From Clostridia bacterium (lineage in GTDB: Bacteria > Bacillota > Clostridia > Oscillospirales > CAG-272): 64,000 bases of DNA. The notes beneath the pieces were generated by a model. That model had not been told where the DNA came from, ran no database searches, and worked only from the letters and a program-made list of their open reading frames with translations. Location: contig JAFUQP010000020.1 in the NCBI GenBank assembly GCA_017472305.1, forward strand, positions 62,001 through 126,000. Reading direction: 5' to 3'. Shown piece by piece: positions 34,809 to 42,839 of the stretch; the stretch's first letter is position 1, and every line of letters starts with the position of its first letter. The position numbers were made by a program, and so were the translations under genes.

Positions 34809-35550
34809 TGTTTCTTCCTTTCATTCCTTCGTAGGCGACTCTCGCCGCCTCGGGATTCATATTGCAATAAAGCTTATACACGCGTATTTTGGATAGAAGT
34901 TTCGAGAGAAGCGAGAGGGTTTTCCTCATAAAGTCCGCATCGCTCTTTCTGTAGGTCTGACTTAATATTTTCGGAAATTCGGAGCTTGCCTTAAGCTCGG
35001 TTATCGAGTTTTCCTTGCCGCGCTCGAGAATACAGATTGCCGCGAGGGGCGCGCTGATATTCTCACCGAGGCGGTGCTTTCCGTTCCACGGAGTTCCGTA
35101 TACTCTGACGCCCTCGTCGGATATTGCGATAAGCGGCTTATCGTCGTTAACCATTCTGACTCTGTCGCCGTAAACCTCTCGCCAGAGTCTTGTGTGGGTC
35201 GACTTTCCCGTTCCGCTCTTTGCGGTAAAGAGGAATGCCTCGCCGTCAAGCTCGAGTGTCGAGCCGTGGAAGAGTATAATCCCAAATTCGATAAGCCCCT
35301 CGGCAATTTTGCGGTAGAGGGCGAGCGTTTCAAGGTAGGAGTCGGGATAGTTGACCTTAGGTATTCCCTCAAGCTCCGCTTCCTCGTCCGACTTCTGTCT
35401 TTCTGCAAGGATATCGGTTGGGTAGACGGTAACCTCGAGGTCGGGTGTGTCAAACTCACTATAATACCCCAGAAGAAAATCAAGGGTGTACTGATGTGAA
35501 ACTCTTGCGAGAATATTCTTTTCGGCGAGCCTGATTTTTACCTCTGTCAC
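34792..35550 (-). CDS. HPr-kinase-like protein
   Basis: 252 aa. Walker A AKSGTGKST (residues 110-118), then NDDKPLI and GTPWNGKHRLG, the pattern of HPr kinase / PEP-carboxykinase-like proteins lacking the N-terminal HprK domain. His95 in LFHGS is also family-like. Related proteins phosphorylate the C-terminal residue of some lasso peptides (established, paeninodin type), so the substrate may be a peptide rather than HPr. Start is GTG with AAGGAG 8 nt ahead. First gene of the overlapping four-gene set. No clear promoter in the 140-nt upstream gap. Confidence 0.75.
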   Translation of the reverse strand: MTEVKIRLAEKNILARVSHQYTLDFLLGYYSEFDTPDLEVTVYPTDILAERQKSDEEAELEGIPKVNYPDSYLETLALYRKIAEGLIEFGIILFHGSTLELDGEAFLFTAKSGTGKSTHTRLWREVYGDRVRMVNDDKPLIAISDEGVRVYGTPWNGKHRLGENISAPLAAICILERGKENSITELKASSEFPKILSQTYRKSDADFMRKTLSLLSKLLSKIRVYKLYCNMNPEAARVAYEGMKGRNNEIKS

Positions 35551-35690
35551 AAGATTATCTCCTTTGTTTTTTTATTTTTTGCGCCGTTTTGCAATCTATA
35601 GTTTACAAAAAACACTCATTTGCGCAAAGGGGTACAAATATATCGGGAGCAAAGCGCTATCCAAGCAACAGGCAGCGTTTGAGAATCGGT

Positions 35691-36776
35691 TCAGTCGTTC
35701 GTGTGGTTCCAGGTGGGATAAAGCTCGCGCCAGACGTCGGTGTGAGCCTCACAGTCAAGGAAGTGCGCAAAGAGCTGGCGCTTCTCGTCGTCGTCAAATT
35801 CTCTCTCAACCTTCTCGGTGTAGTTATTAAAAATTTCCTCCGAGGTGCAGAATGCGTGCCAGCCGTCGCGCCAGCTTCCGTCAAGGAGCGATGCGTTGCG
35901 CTCGTTGAATGCGGTGAGTATTTCTACGGCGTCCTTACCGCGAGCGAGGTCGCAGCCTGTAAGAGTGGTTACTATCGGGTGGAAGGATATATTCATTTCC
36001 TTCTCAATATCAAGCTCAACGAGAAGCGAGGTGTACCAGGTCGGCTTCTTCTCTACCTCTCCGTAGGAGAAATTAAAGTTACCCTGTCCGTAAACAATAT
36101 GACCGCCCTCGAATTTCTCGTAGCATCCGATACAGTGGCTGTGCTGCATAATGACGGCATCAGCGCCCACGCGTATCATTTCGTGGGAGAGGTTACGGAG
36201 TCTTGGTGAGGGGTATCTGCAATGCTCCTTGCCGCCGTGATAGATTACGATAACGAAATCGGCTACAGCGCGGGTATTGCGGATATCCTCCATTGTCAGA
36301 TAGGGGTCGTAGGGGTTAGCGCCGAGCCTTCCCTCTGTCGCATAGTTGTACTCGTGCTCGGAAACGTTTACTATACCTATTCTCTTGCCCGCGCCCTCGA
36401 TAAAGTAGGGCTTTCTCGAGTCGGTATCGTTCTCTCCGACACCCGTATAGGGAATTCCCGCCTCGTCAAGAGCCGCCATAGTATCACGAAGCCCCTGCGT
36501 GCCGAAGTCGAAAACGTGGTTGTTCGAGAGCATAACGTCGGTAACACCGAGAGCCTTAAGAGCGTTTGTTGACTTCGGGGACGCCTTGATGTTCGGTCCG
36601 AACTTCTTGATAGCGCCGTCGCTTTCTGTAAGGGCGCACTCAAGATTTATAATTACTCTGTCATAGTTCTTTGCAAGATTGCATATTCCGCCGAAGAGAG
36701 TTTCGACGTCGCCGTTCACAAAATATTTCTCGGTTGCCTCGGTAGGCACAACGTCTGCTCCAATAAGAATTTTCAT
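35691..36776 (-). CDS. CapA-family metallophosphatase-like protein
   Basis: 361 aa. Motifs of the PGA-synthesis CapA group: INLECALTES, MLSNNHVFDFG, IYHGGKEHCRYPSP, and MQHSHCIG with likely metal ligands. No signal peptide, unlike surface CapA, so probably cytosolic. Members are linked to poly-gamma-glutamate or to general phosphoesterase-like roles; a polymer is not implied here. ATG 36776 has GAGGGA ahead; the extra 9 residues of the longer frame are non-family. It precedes the kinase-like gene by 140 nt on the same strand. A weak hairpin AAAAGC-N10-GCTTTT lies at 36803-36824. Confidence 0.72.
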   Translation of the reverse strand: MKILIGADVVPTEATEKYFVNGDVETLFGGICNLAKNYDRVIINLECALTESDGAIKKFGPNIKASPKSTNALKALGVTDVMLSNNHVFDFGTQGLRDTMAALDEAGIPYTGVGENDTDSRKPYFIEGAGKRIGIVNVSEHEYNYATEGRLGANPYDPYLTMEDIRNTRAVADFVIVIYHGGKEHCRYPSPRLRNLSHEMIRVGADAVIMQHSHCIGCYEKFEGGHIVYGQGNFNFSYGEVEKKPTWYTSLLVELDIEKEMNISFHPIVTTLTGCDLARGKDAVEILTAFNERNASLLDGSWRDGWHAFCTSEEIFNNYTEKVEREFDDDEKRQLFAHFLDCEAHTDVWRELYPTWNHTND

Positions 36777-36883
36777 TTTATTTCCCTCATTTAATAAGTG
36801 CAAAAAGCTGATTTGAAGGCTTTTCGCTTCATAATAATTTGCTTGTTTTTGTAAAGTTTTGTTTACCTATTAGCAGGCTGCAA

Positions 36884-38326
36884 TCAGCTGTTCTTCATAA
36901 GTCTTACGTAGAACTCAGCTGCCTTCGATACGGTTTCAAGCGGTACGCGCTCATTGTTTCCGTGAATAGTTCCGCGCTCTTCCTTTGAGAGAGCCATTGC
37001 CGAGAAGCGGTATACCTTATTTGATACCTTGCTCCAGTGACGCGAGTCGGAGCAGGCGAGCATAAGATAGGGTGATACTATTGCGGAAGGCCAGGTGTCA
37101 CCTACAGCCCTCTTTACTCTCTCCCAAGCCTCGCCTTCGGTTTCGGATACCGCCGAGGGCTCCATTCCGTCAACAATGCGTATATCAACCTTCTTATCCT
37201 TAACGGTCTTACGAATGGTATTAAGGGTTGATTCCATTGTTTCACCCGGGATAATACGGTGATTTGATACCATTCTCGCATAGGGGGGTATAACGTTCAT
37301 ACCCTTAGAGCCCTCCATGACCGTGAAGGCGGTCGTGGTACGCATAAGAGCGTTAAGCTCGCCGCCTGTAAGTCTTGTAAGAAGGTTCAGGACGGGCGAG
37401 AAGCACCAGAGGTTCGCGAATATCATTCTGTAAAGGAAGGTTGAGTGTCTGCCTACTGTAAGAAGCATCTCGCGAGCGGGCTTTGTAAGCCTGAAGCGGA
37501 AGGGGTTCTTCTGCATATCGGTGCAGGCTGTGGCAAGACGGTTTACAGGGGTTTTTGTAGCGGGAGAGGACGCGTGTCCGCCGCCTCCGCTTACCGAATA
37601 CTCAATATTGAGCATTCCCTTCTCGGAAATACCGATAAGAGCGCAGGGGCTCTTGACACCCGGGAATACGTTCTCAACTACCGCCCCGCCCTCGTCAAGC
37701 ACGAGCCCAACCTCAATACCTCTTTCGGTGAAGAGCTTTACTATATCCTCTGCTCCGTGGCCGTTGATTTCCTCGTCGCCGCCGAAGGCAAAATAGATAT
37801 CTCTCTCGGGCACAAATCCGTCGCCGATAAGCCTTTCTGCCGCGGTGAGTATTGCGTTAAGAGTTCCCTTAGTATCGAGAGTTCCGCGTCCCCAGAGGAC
37901 ACCGTTCTCAATAATTCCGTCAAAGGCAGGCTTCTCCCATTTATCCTCCTCGACACTTACTACGTCGTAGTGGGACATAAGGACTGTCGGGAGCTTATCG
38001 CTCTTTCCGCGCCATCTGAAAAGAAGCGAGCGGTCAGAGGGCTTTTCAAATTCGCAAGCCTCGCAAACTCTCGGGAAAAGCTCGAAGAGAAGCTTTTCAA
38101 ATTTTTCAAACTCCTCCTCGCACTCCTCGGATTTGTTTCTCGAGGAAACGGTTCTGCACCTTATCATTTCAGCGAGGGTGTCTGCTGCCTCCTCACTGTT
38201 TACAAATACGGGCTCAGGATGCTCTCTGGGAGCGCCCTTGGGTACGAAAAGAAGCGTTCTGATTACAAGAACGAGAAGGAAGGCTACTAAAAGAGCTATT
38301 ACTATAGGCAAAATAAGCTCGGGCAT
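36884..38326 (-). CDS. M20-family metallopeptidase, membrane anchored
   Basis: 480 aa. N-terminal membrane helix (LPIVIALLVAFLLVLVIRTL) anchors a two-zinc peptidase: MSHYDVVSVEEDKW, GRGTLDTKG, FGGDEEINGHG with the catalytic Glu, and VSGGGGHASSP in the dimerisation domain. Likely releases amino acids from peptides or acyl-amino acids (CPG70-type). It follows two small membrane proteins by 25 nt, which suggests joint peptide or amino-acid handling. Confidence 0.85.
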   Translation of the reverse strand: MPELILPIVIALLVAFLLVLVIRTLLFVPKGAPREHPEPVFVNSEEAADTLAEMIRCRTVSSRNKSEECEEEFEKFEKLLFELFPRVCEACEFEKPSDRSLLFRWRGKSDKLPTVLMSHYDVVSVEEDKWEKPAFDGIIENGVLWGRGTLDTKGTLNAILTAAERLIGDGFVPERDIYFAFGGDEEINGHGAEDIVKLFTERGIEVGLVLDEGGAVVENVFPGVKSPCALIGISEKGMLNIEYSVSGGGGHASSPATKTPVNRLATACTDMQKNPFRFRLTKPAREMLLTVGRHSTFLYRMIFANLWCFSPVLNLLTRLTGGELNALMRTTTAFTVMEGSKGMNVIPPYARMVSNHRIIPGETMESTLNTIRKTVKDKKVDIRIVDGMEPSAVSETEGEAWERVKRAVGDTWPSAIVSPYLMLACSDSRHWSKVSNKVYRFSAMALSKEERGTIHGNNERVPLETVSKAAEFYVRLMKNS

Positions 38327-38351
38327 ACCTTAATACCTCCTTTTATATAAG

Positions 38352-39023
38352 TTATATAAGCCCCTTTTTGTAAAGGAAGCGTGATACGGCTATGGTAAAT
38401 ACTACGCCTACAGGCACCATAATTCCTACCGACGAGGAATCGAGCGCGGGAACGAAGATAAAGAGTACAAGCATAAGCGCGACCGGCGCTATAGCGAGCT
38501 TCCAATTCTTTGAGATAAGCGCTACACCAAGTGCTCCGAAGAGCGCGGGAAGCATCTGGTCAAAGGCGGGAGCAAGCACGGGGTTTGAAAGAATGGGGTC
38601 GAGGGGTGCGATAAGCAAGACTCCGAGGGCGATAATAACCGTGGTCACTATAGAGGAAACCGCAATTGCTACCGTAGAGATAATCTCGCCCTCCTCGCTC
38701 TTGACATCAAGCTTTGCATTCTCGAGCGCGTTTATAGCGCAGGGGAGCTTGAGGTTTGAAATGTTACCGGTTACAAAGGACAGGTAAGAGCCGCCGGCGC
38801 CGAGCATAGGAATAAAGGTAATTACCTCAACTATTCCGACAGCCCAGTACATAGGCGCGGTGTATGCAAGACCGAGGCCAAGACCGAGCCAATCCGGCGC
38901 GGCACTGAATATAAAGCCTACGACAAGCGGGAAAAGAAGGAGAACTATCATTACCGCGATATTCCATATTCTGCCGTCGCGGTGCACAGAGTCCATATAT
39001 GAATAATTCTTGTTGTTCTTCAT
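38352..39023 (-). CDS. Small polytopic membrane protein, partner of DUF5058 protein
   Basis: 223 aa, about six hydrophobic helices. It begins MKNNKNYSYMDSVHRDGRIW and has GVIEV-like GIVEVITFIPMLGAGGSYL and FVTGNISNLKLPCAINALE, both of which look like a conserved transporter core. I recall it as the regular partner of DUF5058 proteins beside M20 peptidases; not verified. ATG 39023 shares one base with the previous stop (TGATG), so the longer frame to 39119 is rejected. Probably a subunit of an uncharacterised secondary transporter. Confidence 0.65.
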   Translation of the reverse strand: MKNNKNYSYMDSVHRDGRIWNIAVMIVLLLFPLVVGFIFSAAPDWLGLGLGLAYTAPMYWAVGIVEVITFIPMLGAGGSYLSFVTGNISNLKLPCAINALENAKLDVKSEEGEIISTVAIAVSSIVTTVIIALGVLLIAPLDPILSNPVLAPAFDQMLPALFGALGVALISKNWKLAIAPVALMLVLFIFVPALDSSSVGIMVPVGVVFTIAVSRFLYKKGLI

Positions 39024-39841
39024 CAGAGTGTACCTCCAAGCCAAGCGGTAAAGGGTATTGCAAGCGCCATACCTGCTATCATACAGATAGGAAGGGCGTA
39101 ATCGTTTACCCATCTCCATTTAAGCTTCTTTATAAGCACTCCGCAAAGGCACATAAGAAGCGCGGAGCTAGCCATAACAAGTACGGGAACAAGTCCTGAG
39201 GTAGATGCGTAGTAAACAGTTTCCTCAATGCCTGTCGCGGCGTCTTTCTCGACTACCGCAAACCAGCCGTCCTCGGAGCTCCAGAGCCTTCCGACGTCGC
39301 AGAAAACGAAGCCGACGAATGCCGATATCATACCGATAAAGAGCGAGTTCTGAAGAATATCGCTCCACTTCTTATCCTTGTTTTCAAAGGAAACGAGTCC
39401 CTTCTGATATTTCTTCGCGATAACCGGAACAAGCCAGATGCCTACCATAATAGAAATCGTCATAACCCAAGTGACGGTTACGTACTGTGTCGCCGTCATA
39501 CTCTCTACAAACGATGCAAGGGTCGTTCCCATTCCGTTTGCAGCATTGGCGGCGGCGATAGCCTCATAAGAGAGCGAGCCGACAACCGACAGTCTGAGCC
39601 ACGGAAGCGCAATACCGAGCGACTGCGAGAGGGCTATTACGGTGATAACTATCGATACTGCGGGTGCTACCGTGAAGATAGCGGCGGTAACAATTGTTTT
39701 TCTTAAGAGAGCCTTGTCCATTCCTATAGCCTTGGCGCGTCTTAATGACTTGACGAGGAAATATACCGACTGTGCGAGGACGACGGCGATTACTATACCG
39801 ACGAGGACGAACAGTATCGGGGCGTTTTTGGAGAATTCCAT
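39023..39841 (-). CDS. DUF5058-type membrane protein
   Basis: 272 aa, about six to seven helices. FSKNAPILFVLVGIVIAVVLAQ-like N-terminus, LRRAKAIGMDKALLRKTI, PAVSIVITVIALSQSLGI and LPWLRLSVVGSLSYEAIAA match my memory of the DUF5058 family. Ribosome site AGAAGGAG, with a short GCC-GTTA-GGC inverted repeat 14 nt before the ATG. Transcribed with its partner and the M20 peptidase. Substrate unknown. Confidence 0.7.
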   Translation of the reverse strand: MEFSKNAPILFVLVGIVIAVVLAQSVYFLVKSLRRAKAIGMDKALLRKTIVTAAIFTVAPAVSIVITVIALSQSLGIALPWLRLSVVGSLSYEAIAAANAANGMGTTLASFVESMTATQYVTVTWVMTISIMVGIWLVPVIAKKYQKGLVSFENKDKKWSDILQNSLFIGMISAFVGFVFCDVGRLWSSEDGWFAVVEKDAATGIEETVYYASTSGLVPVLVMASSALLMCLCGVLIKKLKWRWVNDYALPICMIAGMALAIPFTAWLGGTL

Positions 39842-39901
39842 TTCGTGCTCCTTCTGCCGTTAGGCGACTTTTGTAAAATTAACTTGGATTTATTTATAAG
39901 G

Positions 39902-41392
39902 TCAGTTTTTGTGGTAGAGCTTCTTTGTCTGATACTTCGGCTCGCAGGAAAGGTTGACACCGAGCTTGCGGAAGGTTGCCGCATCGACCTGCGAGAGAAT
40001 TACGCTCGAGTGTACCTCTGCGTATTTCAGCCCCGAAATAGCGTCAAATGCACGCTTTGATGCGGGGTTATTTACCGCCGATATCGAGAGGGCGATAAGC
40101 ACCTCGTCGGTATGGAGTCTCGGGTTGTGGTTACCGAGGTTTTCTACCTTAAGCTTCTGTATAGGCTCGAGAATCTCGGGGGAGATAAGGTCGGTTTCCT
40201 TATCAATTCCCGCAAGCACCTTCAAGGCGTTCAGAAGCGCTGCCGATGACGCGCCGAGAAGCGACGAGGTCTTACCCGTGACAATTCTGCCGTCGTTAAG
40301 CTCTATTGCAACTGCCGGTGCGCCTGTTTCTTCCGCCTTCGCGTTAGCCGCCGCCACGCACCTGCGGTCCTCCTCGGGATTAGAGGAAAGCTTACGGAGA
40401 AGAATTTCTATTTTCTGTATCTCTACCTCGTTGTCACTTCCCTTACGCATATTGCAAAGGGCGTTATAGTGACGTCTGATAATCTCCTGCTTTGCCGCCT
40501 CGCATACCGCCTCGTCGTCGTAAATGCAGAAGCCTGCCATATTTACGCCCATATCGGTCGGTGACTTATAGGGGCACTCGCCGAGAATTCCCGTCAGCAT
40601 TGAGCGAAGCACGGGGAACACCTCAACGTCGCGGTTTTAGTTGACGGTGGTAACGCCGTATGCCTCGAGATGGAAGGGGTCAATCATATTGACGTCGGCA
40701 AGGTCTGCCGTTGCCGCCTCGTATGCAAGGTTTACAGGGTGGTTCAGAGGAATATTCCAGATTGGGAAGGTTTCAAACTTTGCGTATCCCGACTTGCGTC
40801 CCATCTTGCTCTCGTGGTAAATCTGCGAGAGGCAGGTCGCCATCTTGCCCGAGCCCGGGCCGGGGGCGGTTACAACCACGAGCGAGCGGGTGGTTTCGGC
40901 ATACTCGTTCTTGCCGTAGCCCTCGTCGGACACTATGTGAGGAATGTTATGCGGATAGCCGTCTATCGCATAGTGCTTATAGACCTTGATACCGAGCTTT
41001 TCAAGCTTTTGCTTGAAGGCGTCGGCTGTGGGGTTTGACTTATATCTGGTCATCACAACCGAGCCAACGTACAGTCCGTAGCCGCGGAAGGCATCAATGA
41101 GCCTTAAGACGTCGAGGTCGTAGGTTATACCGAGGTCGCCTCTTACCTTATTTTTCTCTATATCGGCGGTATTTATTGATATTATAATTTCGGCAACGTC
41201 CTTTAGCTCAATAAGCATTTTTATCTTGCTATCGGGCGCAAAGCCGGGCAAAACCCTCGAGGCGTGGAAGTCATCGAAAAGCTTGCCTCCGAACTCGAGG
41301 TAAAGCCGCTCGCCGAAGAGCGCAATTCTCTCTCTTATCTTCTCGGATTGAAGCTTCAGATATTTGTCATTGTCAAAGCCGCATTTAAACAT
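39902..41392 (-). pseudogene. DUF1846-family gene interrupted by an in-frame TAA
   Basis: Two parts in the same frame are separated by one TAA (40639-40637). The first part (41392-40640) ends [16 protein letters not shown] and the second reads NRDVEVFPVL, then ECPYKSPTDMGVNMAG. Intact homologues read TVNYNRD as I recall, so a Tyr codon TAC/TAT has become TAA by one base change. Both parts are otherwise complete and well conserved, giving about 495 aa with readthrough, the usual family length. Motifs: [21 protein letters not shown] and [16 protein letters not shown] (split). The second part could restart at GTG 40621, but without a good ribosome site. Sequencing error, recent decay or readthrough are all possible. 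Promoter at 41446-41474. Confidence 0.85.
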
Positions 41393-41445
41393 TTTCTCAG
41401 TCCCTTCATTTCTAAAACCAGAAGTAAATTTAACAATACATAAAT

Positions 41446-41474
41446 ATTTTATCACAAAGACTCCTGCTTTTCAA
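41446..41474 (-). promoter_or_regulatory. Promoter of the DUF1846 gene
   Basis: Minus strand TTGAAA (41474-41469), 17-nt spacer, TAAAAT (41451-41446) preceded by TTTGTGA. The same TTTGTGA-TAAAAT block is at the promoter at 48494. Confidence 0.75.
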
Positions 41475-41579
41475 GGCTAGTTCGGGATTTTGAGAGCGAA
41501 AAAAAGTAGAAAATGTGAGCTCGAATTTAGTCATTCTTTATAAAACTTTTAAGACTTAATTAATATTTGTCCAAAAGTG

Positions 41580-41608
41580 TTGTATTTTTCAGGAAAAAAT
41601 GCTAAAAT
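41580..41608 (+). promoter_or_regulatory. Promoter of the CPBP-GH2 transcription unit
   Basis: TTGTAT (41580-41585), 17-nt spacer, TAAAAT (41603-41608). The start is near 41615, giving a leader of about 95 nt with strong secondary structure. Confidence 0.7.
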
Positions 41609-41621
41609 AGTGGTGATACGC

Positions 41622-41695
41622 AAAGGGCTGCGCCTTGCAGCCTCGGGGGAAGGTTCGGAGCGGAAGCCTTCTCTCGGAACACCCTCCGCAAAGAT
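41622..41695 (+). ncRNA. Structured 5' leader of unknown class
   Basis: After the promoter come GGCTGC-GCCTT-GCAGCC (perfect hairpin) and then GAAGG-N13-CCTTC, bracketed by two copies of CGCAAAG (41620-41626 and about 41688-41694). GGGG before and CCC after the second stem could add an outer helix. The purine-rich, folded layout resembles a riboswitch or structured leader, but I cannot match it to a class I know. It ends about 16 nt before the CPBP start codon. The other part of the 318-nt gap holds the two divergent promoters. Confidence 0.4.
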
Positions 41696-41710
41696 AAAAA
41701 GGTACAAAAA

Positions 41711-42793
41711 ATGAACGGCGGTTACTATTATTTCGAGCCACTTTTACCTTCTCTTTCGCTTGACGAGGAGAGGAGCATGAGAAAATGCTACGGGCGGGTT
41801 TTCCTCTCGCTGGCGGTTTACACGGTATGTGCTATACTCGTGATTTTAATACTTGAGCTCGGGGTTTTGCTCTTCCTTGGCGATAAGGCTATGGAGTTTC
41901 TTTCGGGCGACATATTTCTCTGGGGCAGTCAGGTGCTATCAATGTACGTTATTGCCTTCCCCGTTCTTTGGCTGATTGTCCGTCCTTTGCCGAAAAAGCG
42001 TGCTGCACGCTCCAAAATATCGGTTGAGGAATTCGTTGTGCTGTTCCTTATTTCAGAGGCGATTATGCTTGTCGGCTCTATGATTTCGACGGCAATAACG
42101 TCGGCTCTTTCGGGTGCTCTCGGCTACGAAATTGAGGACTCGACCTCAGAGCTGATTATGAATTCTCCCGAGTGGCTTATTATTCTCGTGGCGGTGGTGC
42201 TGGGGCCTGTATTTGAGGAGCTGATATTCAGAAAGCTCTTTATCGATGCCACCTCGCGCTACGGCGACAGGCTTGCGGTTATCGTTTCTGCCGTGTCATT
42301 CGGTATTTTCCACGGCAATTTCAGTCAGTTTATTTATGCCGGCGCACTTGGACTTGTGCTCGGTTATCTCTACGTAAAGACGAGAAATATTCTTTATCCG
42401 ATAGCCCTTCACGTGCTTATGAACCTTATAGGTACGGCTCCCGCTGTGTTTGCAAAGGACAGCATCGCAAGGCTCGAGGAGCTTGCCGAGGCGACCGAGA
42501 TATCAGGCGAGGAGGCTATCGCGATGCTCGGCGATTCTATGACGGTTATGGGAATTTCGCTCGTTCAGTACGTTCTGGCGGCTCTTGGAATTGTCGCGTT
42601 CGTAGTTGTTCTCCGCCGAGGGCTTATCAAGCTTCCCGATAATACTTACGAGAGAACAAACTCCGAGGGTGAGCCCGAGCTTCTGACAGTGCCTCGCGGT
42701 CAGGCGGCAAAATGCGTTTGCCTATCGGTTGGTGCTGTACTCTTCTTAATTACTGTTGTAATTGAATTTGTTTTAAGCATTTTACCCGCCTGA
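41711..42793 (+). CDS. CPBP-family intramembrane metalloprotease
   Basis: 360 aa, about eight helices. CPBP/Abi motif 1 GPVFEELIFRKLF (EExxxR), motif 2 FGIFHGNFSQFIYAGALG, and motif 3 IALHVLMNLIG supply the Glu and His ligands. These proteases act in the membrane on prenylated or other proteins, and some give bacteriocin self-immunity. No bacteriocin gene is seen here. A C-terminal helix follows a hydrophilic loop (RTNSEGEPEL). Followed by the GH2 gene after 46 nt. Confidence 0.88.
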   Translation: MNGGYYYFEPLLPSLSLDEERSMRKCYGRVFLSLAVYTVCAILVILILELGVLLFLGDKAMEFLSGDIFLWGSQVLSMYVIAFPVLWLIVRPLPKKRAARSKISVEEFVVLFLISEAIMLVGSMISTAITSALSGALGYEIEDSTSELIMNSPEWLIILVAVVLGPVFEELIFRKLFIDATSRYGDRLAVIVSAVSFGIFHGNFSQFIYAGALGLVLGYLYVKTRNILYPIALHVLMNLIGTAPAVFAKDSIARLEELAEATEISGEEAIAMLGDSMTVMGISLVQYVLAALGIVAFVVVLRRGLIKLPDNTYERTNSEGEPELLTVPRGQAAKCVCLSVGAVLFLITVVIEFVLSILPA

Positions 42794-42809
42794 CAAAAAT
42801 ATTTGTACG

Positions 42810-42824
42810 GTCGCAAAAGGCGAC
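42810..42824 (+). promoter_or_regulatory. Leader hairpin ahead of the GH2 gene
   Basis: GTCGC-AAAAG-GCGAC followed by AGAATGGAG and the ATG 15 nt after the stem; same design as the aroB, livK and ROK leaders. Confidence 0.5.
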
Positions 42825-42839
42825 AGAATGGAGATTTGA

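Noticed and set aside
32909..36776. Lasso peptide biosynthetic cluster
   Set aside because: No asparagine-synthetase-like cyclase, no transglutaminase-like peptidase and no precursor found, so the lasso label is not supported.
39902..41392. Two separate genes or a reassigned TAA codon
   Set aside because: The halves are one family protein in one frame, and TAA ends many other genes here normally (for example pyrH and uppS), so a changed code is excluded.
41615..41700. Cyclic-di-GMP (GEMM) riboswitch
   Set aside because: GCAAAG occurs, but the required flanking core and two-helix arrangement are not visible.
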